This document shows, one piece after another, positions 8,374-16,609 of a stretch of DNA of 64,000 bases. The stretch is from DATDAH01 sp963845425 (GTDB taxonomy: Bacteria > Actinomycetota > Acidimicrobiia > Acidimicrobiales > DATDAH01), in the NCBI GenBank assembly GCA_963845425.1, contig CAWJSC010000010.1, positions 372,001 through 436,000 of the forward strand, in the 5' to 3' direction. Under the pieces are notes generated by a model. That model was given only the letters and a program-made list of their open reading frames with translations. It ran no database searches and was not told the DNA's origin. The translations under genes were made by a program, and so were the position numbers. The first letter of the stretch is position 1, and every line of letters begins with the position of its first letter.

Positions 8374-9240
8374 TCAGGCGGGAGCGGGGCACTCCTCGGG
8401 GGCGTGCAGGAGGGGCGGGCGGCGCCAGGCGCCGTCCTGCCAGCCGAAGGCCCCCGTCACGTTCCACTGCTCAGCGATGCGGTCGAGCACGGGAGCGCCC
8501 AGGGCGGCGACGCCCTCCGGGCAGAGGTGGAGGCCGTCGATCCGGCGCAGACGGACCGGCTGCCCGCTCGTCGGGGAGGTCACGATCTCGGCGTACCCCC
8601 CGTCCGGCCCGGAGAGGTAGTCGCCGGCCGCCAGGTAGTCCGTGTCGTCCCGGGCCTCGGCCACCTGGGCGTAGACGGCGTTGAGACGGGCGAAGCGTTC
8701 GGTGACCGCAGGATCGTTGACGGCGGCCATACCGATCCAGAGCACCTTGGCTCCCTCGGCGGTGACCATGTCGAGGAACGGTTCCACGACCCGGGCGCGG
8801 TAGCGCTCCGCCCAGCCCGGCTCGTTGCTGGCGGTCTCCCCGACGACCTGGTCCTCCCAGAAGCCCACCAGCTGGACGATCAGCTCCGGGTCCTGGTCGG
8901 CCAGCTCCTGCTGCCATATCAGGGTGGTCGACCCGTCCCGGGCGATCGACGGCGAGAGCACGAATCGCCCGACGGTCGAACCGCTGCTCTCGAGGGCATC
9001 GATCAAGGCGGGGGCGAACTCCGCCATCACCGAGTCGCCGGCGAAGGTGACGCGCAGCGGGTCCTCGGGCGTGGGCTGGCGTCCGCCGGGCGGGACGCTG
9101 GTCGTGGTGGCCGGGACCGTCGTGGTCGTCGTCGACTCGGTGGTCCCCCGGCCCTCGTCCGCGCCGCTTCCGGCGCATCCGCCGGCGAGAGCGGCCAGCG
9201 CCAGCACGAGCGCGACGAAGCGTCGGGCAGAAACGGGCAT
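8374..9240 (-). CDS. SGNH-hydrolase lipoprotein
   Basis: The protein has 288 residues. The ATG at 9240 gives a textbook lipoprotein signal (VALVLALAALAGGC) and has a -10 hexamer TACCCT 7 nt upstream, so it is preferred over the in-frame ATG at 9270. A Thr-rich linker follows, then block I (TFAGDSVMAEF), LVGFWED and the C-terminal IDGLHLCPEG. This matches the lipoproteins ending at 3818 and 16606 in every block, including the unusual Cys after the catalytic His. It is the first gene of the leftward deacetylase/GT39 operon. The likely role is acyl-ester removal or transfer on surface polysaccharide. Confidence 0.75.
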   Translation of the reverse strand: MPVSARRFVALVLALAALAGGCAGSGADEGRGTTESTTTTTVPATTTSVPPGGRQPTPEDPLRVTFAGDSVMAEFAPALIDALESSGSTVGRFVLSPSIARDGSTTLIWQQELADQDPELIVQLVGFWEDQVVGETASNEPGWAERYRARVVEPFLDMVTAEGAKVLWIGMAAVNDPAVTERFARLNAVYAQVAEARDDTDYLAAGDYLSGPDGGYAEIVTSPTSGQPVRLRRIDGLHLCPEGVAALGAPVLDRIAEQWNVTGAFGWQDGAWRRPPLLHAPEECPAPA

Positions 9241-9247
9241 CGGGGGC

Positions 9248-9253
9248 AGGGTA
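9248..9253 (-). promoter_or_regulatory. -10 hexamer TACCCT, leaderless SGNH operon promoter
   Basis: TACCCT lies 7 nt upstream of the ATG at 9240 on the minus strand, leaving no space for a ribosome-binding site. The geometry matches other starts in this window. No clear -35 was seen. Confidence 0.4.
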
Positions 9254-9301
9254 GTGGTTGCCATCGGCACTTCGACCGCGGGCGGCGGGGGTCCCAGGCC
9301 C

Positions 9302-9307
9302 TAGGAT
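9302..9307 (+). promoter_or_regulatory. -10 hexamer TAGGAT upstream of GT2
   Basis: TAGGAT lies 9 nt before the ATG at 9317, predicting a transcript with a leader of at most a few bases. It forms a divergent promoter pair with the SGNH operon. Confidence 0.35.
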
Positions 9308-9316
9308 CCGGGCGCG

Positions 9317-10060
9317 ATGAGCGAGTCGGAGGCGAGCCCGGGCGCGACCCCGACCCTGGTGATCATCCCCGCCTTCAACGAGGAGGAGGCCCTACCGGCC
9401 GTCCTCCGCGAGCTGGCCCGCCGCCCCAGCCTCGTCGTGGTCGTGGTGGACGACGGCTCCACCGACCGCACCGCCGCCGTGGCCGCCGCCGAGGGCGTCA
9501 CCGTCCTCTCGCTGCCGTTCAACCTGGGCATCGGCGGTGCCCTGCGCACGGGCTTCCTCTACGCCGTGCGCAACGGCTATGAGCGGGCCGTCCAGTTCGA
9601 CGGCGACGGACAGCACGACCCCGACGAGATCGCCACGTTGCTCGACGCCCTCGCCGACGGCGCCGACATGGTCGTCGGCAGCCGCTTCGCCGGGAAGTCC
9701 ACCTCCTACACCGTGAGCCGGGTCCGGGCCCGGGCCATGGGCGTGCTCCGCTTCACGATCAAGACCCTCTCGGGCCAGCAGTTCACCGACACCAGCTCGG
9801 GCTTCCGGGGTTTCAACCGGGAGGTGCTGGAGTTCTTCGCCCGCACCTACCCCGCCGAGTACATGGAGTCCGTGGAGGCGCTGCTCCTGGCCTGTGCGGA
9901 GGGCTTCCGGGTGGCAGAGGTCCCCGTGAACATGAGCGACCGGGAGACGGGCACACCCTCCAACCGCCGCTTGCGTCTCGTGTACCACTACCTGCGGCTG
10001 ATGGTCGTCCTGGTGGCCTCCGCGCCCCGCCGAGCCGTCGTCCGGGAGGCCCGAGCGTGA
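9317..10060 (+). CDS. GT2 glycosyltransferase, dolichol-phosphate-sugar synthase-like
   Basis: The 247-residue protein is a GT-A enzyme: LVIIPAFNEEEALP at the N-terminus, VVDDGSTDRT, NLGIGGALRTG and FDGDGQHDP (metal-binding DxD region). The GSRFAGKSTSY and DTSSGFRGFNREVLEFF segments are typical of GT2 enzymes that charge polyprenyl phosphate with a sugar. It overlaps the DUF2304 gene by 4 bp (GTGA). GT2-DUF2304 pairs recur in actinobacterial envelope loci, where the small membrane protein probably anchors the transferase. It could supply the donor for the GT39 enzymes next door. Confidence 0.85.
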   Translation: MSESEASPGATPTLVIIPAFNEEEALPAVLRELARRPSLVVVVVDDGSTDRTAAVAAAEGVTVLSLPFNLGIGGALRTGFLYAVRNGYERAVQFDGDGQHDPDEIATLLDALADGADMVVGSRFAGKSTSYTVSRVRARAMGVLRFTIKTLSGQQFTDTSSGFRGFNREVLEFFARTYPAEYMESVEALLLACAEGFRVAEVPVNMSDRETGTPSNRRLRLVYHYLRLMVVLVASAPRRAVVREARA

Positions 10061-10452
10061 GCACCCGGGCGCAGCTCCTGGTCATGGTCATCGTGGCCTT
10101 CTCGCTGCTGTTCATCCTGCGCCTGGTGCGGCGGCGGAAGCTCCAGGGCAAGTACGCCCTGCTCTGGGTCGGCGTCGGCCTCTTCCTGGGCCTCTTCGCG
10201 CTCTTCCCCGACGTCCTGGTTCCCGTCGCCGACGCCGTGGGGATCGCCTACGAGCCGGCGGTGTTCTTCCTCGCCGCCATCGCCTTCCTGTTCCTCATGG
10301 TGGTGCACTTCTCCTTCGAGCTGTCCCGCAACGAGGAGCGCACCCGCACCCTGGCCGAGGAGGTCGCCCTCCTCAAGGCCCGCCTCGACAAGTCCGACCC
10401 TCCTCCGGACCGCACCCCGACCGCCCCCGTGGACGAAGCTCCCGACGACTGA
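10057..10452 (+). CDS. DUF2304 membrane protein
   Basis: This 131-residue protein has three hydrophobic segments (LLVMVIVAFSLLFILRLV, YALLWVGVGLFLGLFALF and FFLAAIAFLFLMVVHFSF) separated by a basic RRRKLQGKY loop. The C-terminal coiled-coil-like helix (SRNEERTRTLAEEVALLKARL) and Pro/Asp tail are cytoplasmic. This is the DUF2304 pattern. It starts inside the GT2 stop codon, so the two are translationally coupled. It probably acts as a membrane partner of the GT2 enzyme. Confidence 0.85.
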   Translation: MSTRAQLLVMVIVAFSLLFILRLVRRRKLQGKYALLWVGVGLFLGLFALFPDVLVPVADAVGIAYEPAVFFLAAIAFLFLMVVHFSFELSRNEERTRTLAEEVALLKARLDKSDPPPDRTPTAPVDEAPDD

Positions 10453-10453
10453 C

Positions 10454-11185
10454 CTAGCGCGTCGAGCGGGCGGTGACGATGAGGCCGTCGGCGACGAAGG
10501 GGGCCCAGAGCCGGCCGATGGTGCGCTCCAGCCAGAGGACGAAGCGGCCGGCCAGGCCCAGGACCTTCTGACGCACGCCGGAGCCGGGGGCGGCCTTCAC
10601 CGCGGGGACGAAGGTCGCGGTCTCGACCACCTCCCAGTCGTGGCGGGACATGAGGTTGGTCAGCGTGCGCCAGCTGAACAGCACGACGTGGTCGGGGTGG
10701 TTGATCTCGGCGCCGGCCATGGCGGCGAATCCGTTGAGCAGGCCCGAGGCGTTCGGCGTGGTCAGGATGAGCAGGCCGCCGGGGGCCAGGAGGCGGTGGA
10801 GGCCGTCCAGGAACGAGCCCGGGTCGTCGAGGTGCTCGATGACCTCACCGGCGATGACGATCTCGGCGGGCTCGATGCCCAGGGCGTCGATCTGCTCGGG
10901 GTCCCGGCAGTCGGCCACGTAGGCCTCGTAGCCGTCCTCGACGGCGTGGGCCACCCCGGCCTCGTCCAGATCGATGCCGATGAGATGGGTCGCTTTGCCG
11001 GCCAGGTGGGCGTGCAGCCAGGTACCGGCTTCGGCCTGCATCTCCTGGTAGCCGGCGTCCACGAAGCCGACGTGGATCACGCGGCGGCCGGCGACCTGAT
11101 CGGCGACGTGCGGGATGCGAGCCACCAGCTCCGCCTCGGGGAGCCGGTGGATCATCTCGAGCTGAGCCTCATCGGACGCGGACAC
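10454..11185 (-). CDS. Class I SAM-dependent methyltransferase
   Basis: The 243-residue protein has a Rossmann methyltransferase core: VIHVGFVDAGYQE (motif I, with a less regular glycine loop), LIGIDLDEAG (acidic residue for SAM ribose), IVIAGEVIEHLDDPGSF and LLAPGGLLILTTPNASG. This is the ubiE/COQ5-like arrangement common in glycan clusters. The GTG at 11185 is chosen because a TAGCGT hexamer sits 8 nt upstream, while the longer frame to 11440 only shadows AftD. It converges on DUF2304 and diverges from AftD. It probably methylates a sugar or lipid carrier. Confidence 0.75.
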   Translation of the reverse strand: MSASDEAQLEMIHRLPEAELVARIPHVADQVAGRRVIHVGFVDAGYQEMQAEAGTWLHAHLAGKATHLIGIDLDEAGVAHAVEDGYEAYVADCRDPEQIDALGIEPAEIVIAGEVIEHLDDPGSFLDGLHRLLAPGGLLILTTPNASGLLNGFAAMAGAEINHPDHVVLFSWRTLTNLMSRHDWEVVETATFVPAVKAAPGSGVRQKVLGLAGRFVLWLERTIGRLWAPFVADGLIVTARSTR

Positions 11186-11224
11186 GGGCGTGGACGCTAC
11201 CGCTAGCGTTGGCGACCGCCCGTC

Positions 11225-14200
11225 GTGATGCCTTCCTCCACCTCGCCCGCCCTGACGCGCCTGCGCAGCAGCGTCCCGCTGCTGCTGCTCGCCGCGGTCA
11301 CGTACCTCCCGCTGGTGTTCACCCAGCCGGGCCAGGTCGGCGCGGACACCAAGACCTATCTGTACCTGGACCCGGCCCGCCTGCTGCGGGACGCCGCCTT
11401 CCTGTGGGACCCGGGTGTGGGCCTCGGCGGGGTGACCCACCAGGTCGTCGGCTACCTCTGGCCGATGGGGCCCTTCTACTGGTTCCTCGACGCCATCGGG
11501 GTGCCCGACTGGATGGCCCAGCGCCTCTGGCTGGGCTCACTCCTGTTCGCCGCCGGGGCGGGCGTCCTCTACCTCCTGCGCACCCTGGGCTGGCCCGACC
11601 GTCCGGCCGCCGATGACGACGGCGAACTTCCGACGACGGTCTCGGCCACCTGGTGGGACGCGGGCATGGTCGTGGCCGCGCTGGCCTACGCCCTCAGCCC
11701 CTACGTCCTGGACTACGCGGCCCGGATCTCGGTCATCCTGCTCCCCTGGGCCGGGCTCCCCTGGCTGATCGCCTTCCTGGCCCGGGCGATCCGGGTCGGC
11801 GGCTGGCGCTACCCCGCCGCGTTCGCCCTGGTCGCCCTCACCATCAGCAGCACCAACCTGACCTCGGTGGCCCTGGTCGGCATCGGGCCGGTCCTGTGGC
11901 TGGTCTTCACCGTCTGGATCGACCGGGAGGCGCACTGGCGCCAGGCCCTGGGTGCCGTGTGGCGTACGGGGGTCCTCACCGTCGGGGTGTCCCTGTGGTG
12001 GTTCGTGGGTCTCGTGGTCGAGGGCCGCTACGGCATCCCGATCGTGCGCTACACCGAGACCTACCAGGCCGTGGCCGTCGCCTCGACGGCCCCGGAGGTG
12101 GTGCGGGGGCTCGGCTACTGGTTCTTCTACGGCAACGACAAGCTCGGCCAGTGGATCGTCCCCAGCATCCACTACATGCGGTACGGCATCCCGATCTCCT
12201 TCGCCCTGCCGGTCTTCGCCTTCCTGTCCGCCGCCCTCACCCGGTTCCGGTACCGCCTCTTCTTCGTCACCCTGATCGTGGTGGCGACGCTGGTGGCCGT
12301 CGGCGGGCACCCCTACGACGATCCCTCGGCGGTGGGTGGCCTCCTGGTCGAGTGGACCAAGACGGACCTCGGACTGGCGTTCCGCAGCACCGCCCGGGCT
12401 CTGCCGCTCCTGGTCCTGGGCACCTCGGTCCTGTTGGGCGTGGGCGTCGTGGCCCTGGCCCGCCGGCTCCCCCGCCTGTCCCGCCCGATCGCGGTGGTCG
12501 CCGTGGTGCTCGTGATCGCCAACCTGCCCGCCACCTGGGTCGGCCAGATGGTGGACCGGAACCTGCGCCGGGACGAGGACCTACCCGGCTACTGGGAGGA
12601 CGCCGCCGAGTTCATCGACAGCCGCGACGACGGCACCCGGGTGCTCGAGCTGCCCGGCACCGACTTCGCCGCGTACCGGTGGGGCAACACCGTGGACCCC
12701 ATCACCCCGGGCCTCATGGACCGGCCCTACGTCGCCCGCGAGCTGATCCCGCTGGGCACGCCGGTGTCGGCCAACCTGGTCAACGCCATCGACCGGCCGC
12801 TGCAGGAGGGGACCTTCGACCCCGAGGCCCTGGGTCCGTTGGCCCGGCTGATCGGGGCCGGTGACGTCCTGCTGCGTTCGGACCTCGAGTACGAGCGCTT
12901 CCGCACACCCCGGCCGGAGACCACCTGGGCCCTCCTCAACTCGGTGCCCGGCCTCGGTGAGCCGGTGGCCTTCGGTGAGGCGGTGGAGAACCAGCCCAGC
13001 GAGGACCTCCCGCTGCTGGACGAGATCGAGCTGGCCACCGACCAGGATCTCGAGGATCCGCCTCCGGTCGCCGTCTTCCCGGTAGAGGACGCCGCACCCA
13101 TCGTGCGGGCCCTGCCCACCGACCACCCGATCATCGTGGCCGGCGACGGGGACGGCCTCGTGACCGCCACCGCCGCCGGGGTCATCGACCCCGACCGCGC
13201 GATCCTCTACAGCGCAGGGCTGCTCCAGGACGACGACACCGAGATGTTCGACACGGCCCTGGCCGACGGCGCGGACATCGTGGTCACCGACTCCAACCGA
13301 CGGCGGGCGCGCCGTTGGGGGGCGATCCGGGAGAACGAGGGCTACACCGAGATGGCCGGCGAGGAGGCCCTGGAGTACGAGGTGGGCGACGCCCGCCTCG
13401 ACGTCTTCCCCACCGCCGGCGACGACAGCTTCACCGTGGCCGTGCAGCGGGGCGGCGCCACCGTCCAGGCCAGCGCCTACGGCAACCCGGTGAGCTACAC
13501 CCCGGGGGACCGGGCGTTCTTCGCCGTCGACGGCGATCCCCGCACCGCCTGGAAGGTCGGGGCTTTCAGTGAGGTGGAGGGCGAGTACCTGCGCCTCACC
13601 GCCGACGAACCGGTCACCACCGACCACGTCGGTCTGACCCAGCCGCTCTCCTCGGACATCAACCGCTGGATCACCGAGGTGGAGCTGCGTTTCGACGGGG
13701 GTGACCCGGTCCGGGTGGACCTCACCGAGGCGTCCCGCGCCGAGCCGGGTCAGGTCGTGGCCTTCCCCGAGCGCACCTTCCGCGAGCTGGAGATCGAGAT
13801 CCTCGGCGACACCATCGGCTACCGCCCGAAGCTGGCCGGGGTCAGTGCCGTCGGCTTCGCCGAGGTCGACCTCGAGGGGATCCGCGTCGAGGAGCTGATC
13901 CGCCCGCCCGTCGACGTGGTCGAGGCCGCCGGCGAGGCGTTGACCGACCACCGGCTGACCTATGTGCTGCAGCGCCAGCGCACCAATCCGGCGGAGCCGG
14001 TGCGCGTCGACGAGGAGCCCGCCATGCACCGCCTCCTGGACGTGCCCGGCGACCGCGAGTTCGAGCTCTCGGGCGACGCGCGCATCTCCGCCCAGGCCCC
14101 CGACCCGCTGGTGGACCGCATCCTGGGCCTGCCCGGTGCCGCCCAGGGCGGGCTGACGGCCCGCTCGTCCGAGCACCTGGCCGGCTCCCTGGCCGCCCGG

Positions 14201-14620
14201 GCGTCCTCCGCCCTCGACGGTGACCCGGCGACGGCGTGGACCACGCCGTTCAACGACGTCCGGGGCCAGTTCATGGAGGTTCGCCTGCCGGCGGCACGGT
14301 CCGTCGACCACCTCGACCTCGAGATCGTGGCCGACGGGCGCCACTCGGTACCCACCCTGCTGCGCCTCCGGGCCGGCGATGAGGTCCGCGACCTGCCCAT
14401 CCCCCGCCTCGCCGCCGGCAGCGCGGCCCGGGACCGTCCAGGAGGTCTCGGTGCCCTTCACCCCGGTGGAGAGCGATGCCTTCCGGCTCACGATCCTGGC
14501 CGTCGACCGCAAGAGCACGACCGACTGGTACAGCGGCGGCCCGGCCATCCTGCCCGTGGCCCTCGCCGAGATGGGCCTGCCCGGCGTCGAGCGCGGTGCG
14601 CCCGCCGCGGCCGTGGGTGA
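11225..14620 (+). CDS. aftD: AftD-like arabinofuranosyltransferase, N-terminal part (frame breaks near 14430)
   Basis: The first 1,070 or so residues match the DUF3367/AftD family: ADTKTYLYLDPARLLRD, GGVTHQVVGYLWPMGPFYW, then about a dozen membrane helices to about residue 440. Two discoidin-like carbohydrate-binding segments follow (near VDGDPRTAWKV and LDGDPATAWTT). AftD adds alpha-1,3 arabinofuranose from decaprenyl-phosphoryl-arabinose to cell-wall arabinan. Up to AAGSAARD (about 14434) the sequence is AftD-like. After that this frame gives Arg/Gly/Pro-rich nonsense until a stop at 14620, while the true continuation is in the neighbouring frame. GTG 11225 and ATG 11228 are both possible starts. 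Confidence 0.82.
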   Translation: MMPSSTSPALTRLRSSVPLLLLAAVTYLPLVFTQPGQVGADTKTYLYLDPARLLRDAAFLWDPGVGLGGVTHQVVGYLWPMGPFYWFLDAIGVPDWMAQRLWLGSLLFAAGAGVLYLLRTLGWPDRPAADDDGELPTTVSATWWDAGMVVAALAYALSPYVLDYAARISVILLPWAGLPWLIAFLARAIRVGGWRYPAAFALVALTISSTNLTSVALVGIGPVLWLVFTVWIDREAHWRQALGAVWRTGVLTVGVSLWWFVGLVVEGRYGIPIVRYTETYQAVAVASTAPEVVRGLGYWFFYGNDKLGQWIVPSIHYMRYGIPISFALPVFAFLSAALTRFRYRLFFVTLIVVATLVAVGGHPYDDPSAVGGLLVEWTKTDLGLAFRSTARALPLLVLGTSVLLGVGVVALARRLPRLSRPIAVVAVVLVIANLPATWVGQMVDRNLRRDEDLPGYWEDAAEFIDSRDDGTRVLELPGTDFAAYRWGNTVDPITPGLMDRPYVARELIPLGTPVSANLVNAIDRPLQEGTFDPEALGPLARLIGAGDVLLRSDLEYERFRTPRPETTWALLNSVPGLGEPVAFGEAVENQPSEDLPLLDEIELATDQDLEDPPPVAVFPVEDAAPIVRALPTDHPIIVAGDGDGLVTATAAGVIDPDRAILYSAGLLQDDDTEMFDTALADGADIVVTDSNRRRARRWGAIRENEGYTEMAGEEALEYEVGDARLDVFPTAGDDSFTVAVQRGGATVQASAYGNPVSYTPGDRAFFAVDGDPRTAWKVGAFSEVEGEYLRLTADEPVTTDHVGLTQPLSSDINRWITEVELRFDGGDPVRVDLTEASRAEPGQVVAFPERTFRELEIEILGDTIGYRPKLAGVSAVGFAEVDLEGIRVEELIRPPVDVVEAAGEALTDHRLTYVLQRQRTNPAEPVRVDEEPAMHRLLDVPGDREFELSGDARISAQAPDPLVDRILGLPGAAQGGLTARSSEHLAGSLAARASSALDGDPATAWTTPFNDVRGQFMEVRLPAARSVDHLDLEIVADGRHSVPTLLRLRAGDEVRDLPIPRLAAGSAARDRPGGLGALHPGGERCLPAHDPGRRPQEHDRLVQRRPGHPARGPRRDGPARRRARCARRGRG

Positions 14621-15593
14621 CCGTTGCCGCGACGACCTGCTCACCGTCGGAGGCGAGCCCGTTCCGGTCCGCTTCCGCGGGTCGACGGCCGCCGCCGAGG
14701 CCCGCCTGCCCCTCGCGGTCGAGGCCTGCTCCGGCCCGGTCGCCGCCTCCGGGCCGACGGTCCTCGTGGCCGCCGAAGGCCGCGACACCGGATTTGACCT
14801 CGATGCCTTGGTCCTGTCCTCGGGCCCTGGTGGCGAGGCCGCTCCGGCTGGCGTGACCGGCACCGTGCCCGCGCCGCCCGAGATCGATCTGGACTCTCCC
14901 CGACTGCTCCAGTACGACGCCACGGCCGACACCGACGAGCCCTTCTGGCTGGTGGTCGGCCAGAGCTACAGCCCGGAGTGGGCGGCCGCCGCCGAGGGCG
15001 GCGAGATCCTCGGCCATGAGATCGTCTCGGGATTCGCCAACGGCTGGTACGTCGAGCCCGACGGTGAAGGGCCGGTGTCGGTGTCGGTCACCTGGCCGCC
15101 CCAGCGGCCGGTGTGGATCGCCATCGTGGTGTCGATCCTGGCCCTCCTGGTCTGCGCCGCCGTCCTCGTACTGGATCCCCGCCGCCGGGCCGGCGAGGCG
15201 CGGGGACCGGTGCCGGCGATCAGCCTGCTCTGGCCGCTGCAGGCCGAGGACCGCCTGGTCAGTGGCTGGCGGGCCGGTCTGGCCATCGCCGGCGCGGGTG
15301 TCGCCGGTTGGCTCCTGGCCACCCCCTGGGTCGGCCTGGCCATGGCCGGGGCGATGCTCCTCTCGCTGGGTTGGCGGTGGGGCGCGCTCGCCGTGCGCCT
15401 CACCGCCGTGGTGGTCCTCCTCGGTGCCAGCCTGTACATCTTCGCCAAGCAGATGACCGACAATCTCCCGCCCGACTTCGGTTGGCCCCAGAACTTCGAC
15501 GTCGCCCACTGGATCACGATGGCGGGCGTCCTGGCCCTGGGCGTCGACGTAGTGGCCGAGTTGGTGCGCCGCCGCCGGGCGCCGGCGTCGTGA
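14433..15593 (+). CDS. aftD: AftD-like arabinofuranosyltransferase, C-terminal part in shifted frame
   Basis: This frame continues the protein from GTVQEVSVPFTPVESDAF, finishing the second carbohydrate-binding segment and running through four or more C-terminal helices (VWIAIVVSILALLVC to LGVDVVAELV). Joined to the upstream part it gives about 1,455 residues, the size expected for AftD. The junction in GCGCGGCCCGGGACC needs one base removed to restore a single frame. A restart at GTG 14451 is possible but would give a fragment without the catalytic domain. The cause may be sequencing error, recent mutation or frameshifting. Confidence 0.7.
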   Translation, partial: TVQEVSVPFTPVESDAFRLTILAVDRKSTTDWYSGGPAILPVALAEMGLPGVERGAPAAAVGDRCRDDLLTVGGEPVPVRFRGSTAAAEARLPLAVEACSGPVAASGPTVLVAAEGRDTGFDLDALVLSSGPGGEAAPAGVTGTVPAPPEIDLDSPRLLQYDATADTDEPFWLVVGQSYSPEWAAAAEGGEILGHEIVSGFANGWYVEPDGEGPVSVSVTWPPQRPVWIAIVVSILALLVCAAVLVLDPRRRAGEARGPVPAISLLWPLQAEDRLVSGWRAGLAIAGAGVAGWLLATPWVGLAMAGAMLLSLGWRWGALAVRLTAVVVLLGASLYIFAKQMTDNLPPDFGWPQNFDVAHWITMAGVLALGVDVVAELVRRRRAPAS

Positions 15594-16609
15594 AGCGCCT
15601 CGCCATCGGGGCCGCCGCCCTCGTCGTGGTCCTGATCCTGTCAGAGCTCGCGGCCCGGGCCTTCGGCCCCTACCTGCCCGAGCCGCCGCTTTGGACCGAC
15701 GACACCACGACGGTGAAGGTGGCCCAGCTCGACGCCCTGGACTGCGCCGACCTGGTGTTCGTCGGCAACTCCATGGCCCGGGACGGCCTCGATCCCGTGG
15801 CCTTCGAGGCCGCCGACCCCGAGGAGCGCCGCACCTACAACGCCGCCCTGGACGCCGCCACCCCTGCTCTGCAGGAACGGTGGGTCCTCGACGAGGTGGA
15901 TCCCCGGGTGACCCCCGACGGGGTGGTGCTCGGGGTGTCGAGCTTCGACCTGAACGACTCGGCCGCCATCGGCCGGACGGCCCTGGGCGCCTACGACGCA
16001 GCCCCGTTGTCCCGTGACGACCTCTTCGGACGCCTGCAGGCGCCGTTCATCCGATCCTCGGCCCTCGTCCGCTACCGCAACGAGATCCGGGACCCCGAGG
16101 TCCTGTGGGACGGCCTGCGGGCCTGGCGGGACGGCGAGCGCCAGCCCCGCCTCGGTGGGGAGGGCATCGGCGGGGTGCTGGGCCCCGAGGGCCAGGGCCT
16201 GTCGCGGCGGGAGCTGACCTACGAGCCCTCCCCCCTGACCGAACGCTTCGCCCAGAACGAGCTGCTCAACGACTTCCACCTCGGCGGGGAGCAGACGGAG
16301 GCCGCCGAGGACCTCCTCACCGGTCTGGCGGACCGGGACGTGGACACCGCCGTCGTCGTCCTGCCCGTGACCGACGACTACGTGGACCTGCACCCGGGCG
16401 GGGCGGCGCAGTACGAGGAGTTCCTCGCTCTCGCCGAACGCCTCGCCACCGAGAACGGCGCCGAGTTCATCGACCTGCACGACCTGGCCCCGGACGACTC
16501 CTGGTTCGCCGACACCCACCACCTGAACGCGACCGGTGCCGAAGCCCTCAGCACCGCCCTCCCCGAGCTGCTCCCCGAGGACTTCGCCATCGGGGAGCGC
16601 TGCGCTTAA
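15590..16609 (+). CDS. AlgX/SGNH-like exported protein
   Basis: The 339-residue protein starts with a GTG overlapping the AftD stop (GTGA). It has a single N-terminal hydrophobic anchor (LAIGAAALVVVLILSELAARAF) and an extracytoplasmic domain with an SGNH-like block I (DLVFVGNSMARDGLD) and a late TTHHLN-like block (DTHHLNATGAEALS, Asp-x-x-His). This resembles the acetyltransferase-like domains of AlgX/DltD-type proteins, which modify surface polysaccharide. Tight coupling to AftD suggests that it acts on the arabinan-like product. It converges with the minus-strand SGNH gene, and their TAA stops overlap in TTAA. Confidence 0.65.
   Translation: MKRLAIGAAALVVVLILSELAARAFGPYLPEPPLWTDDTTTVKVAQLDALDCADLVFVGNSMARDGLDPVAFEAADPEERRTYNAALDAATPALQERWVLDEVDPRVTPDGVVLGVSSFDLNDSAAIGRTALGAYDAAPLSRDDLFGRLQAPFIRSSALVRYRNEIRDPEVLWDGLRAWRDGERQPRLGGEGIGGVLGPEGQGLSRRELTYEPSPLTERFAQNELLNDFHLGGEQTEAAEDLLTGLADRDVDTAVVVLPVTDDYVDLHPGGAAQYEEFLALAERLATENGAEFIDLHDLAPDDSWFADTHHLNATGAEALSTALPELLPEDFAIGERCA

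Noticed and set aside
6883..9582. 899-aa open frame on the plus strand
   Set aside because: It crosses three minus-strand genes with clear GT39 and SGNH motifs. Its residues are low-complexity Arg/Gly/Glu. It is a shadow.
12581..14932. 783-aa minus-strand frame across aftD
   Set aside because: It is the reverse of a well-supported AftD. It has no motif.
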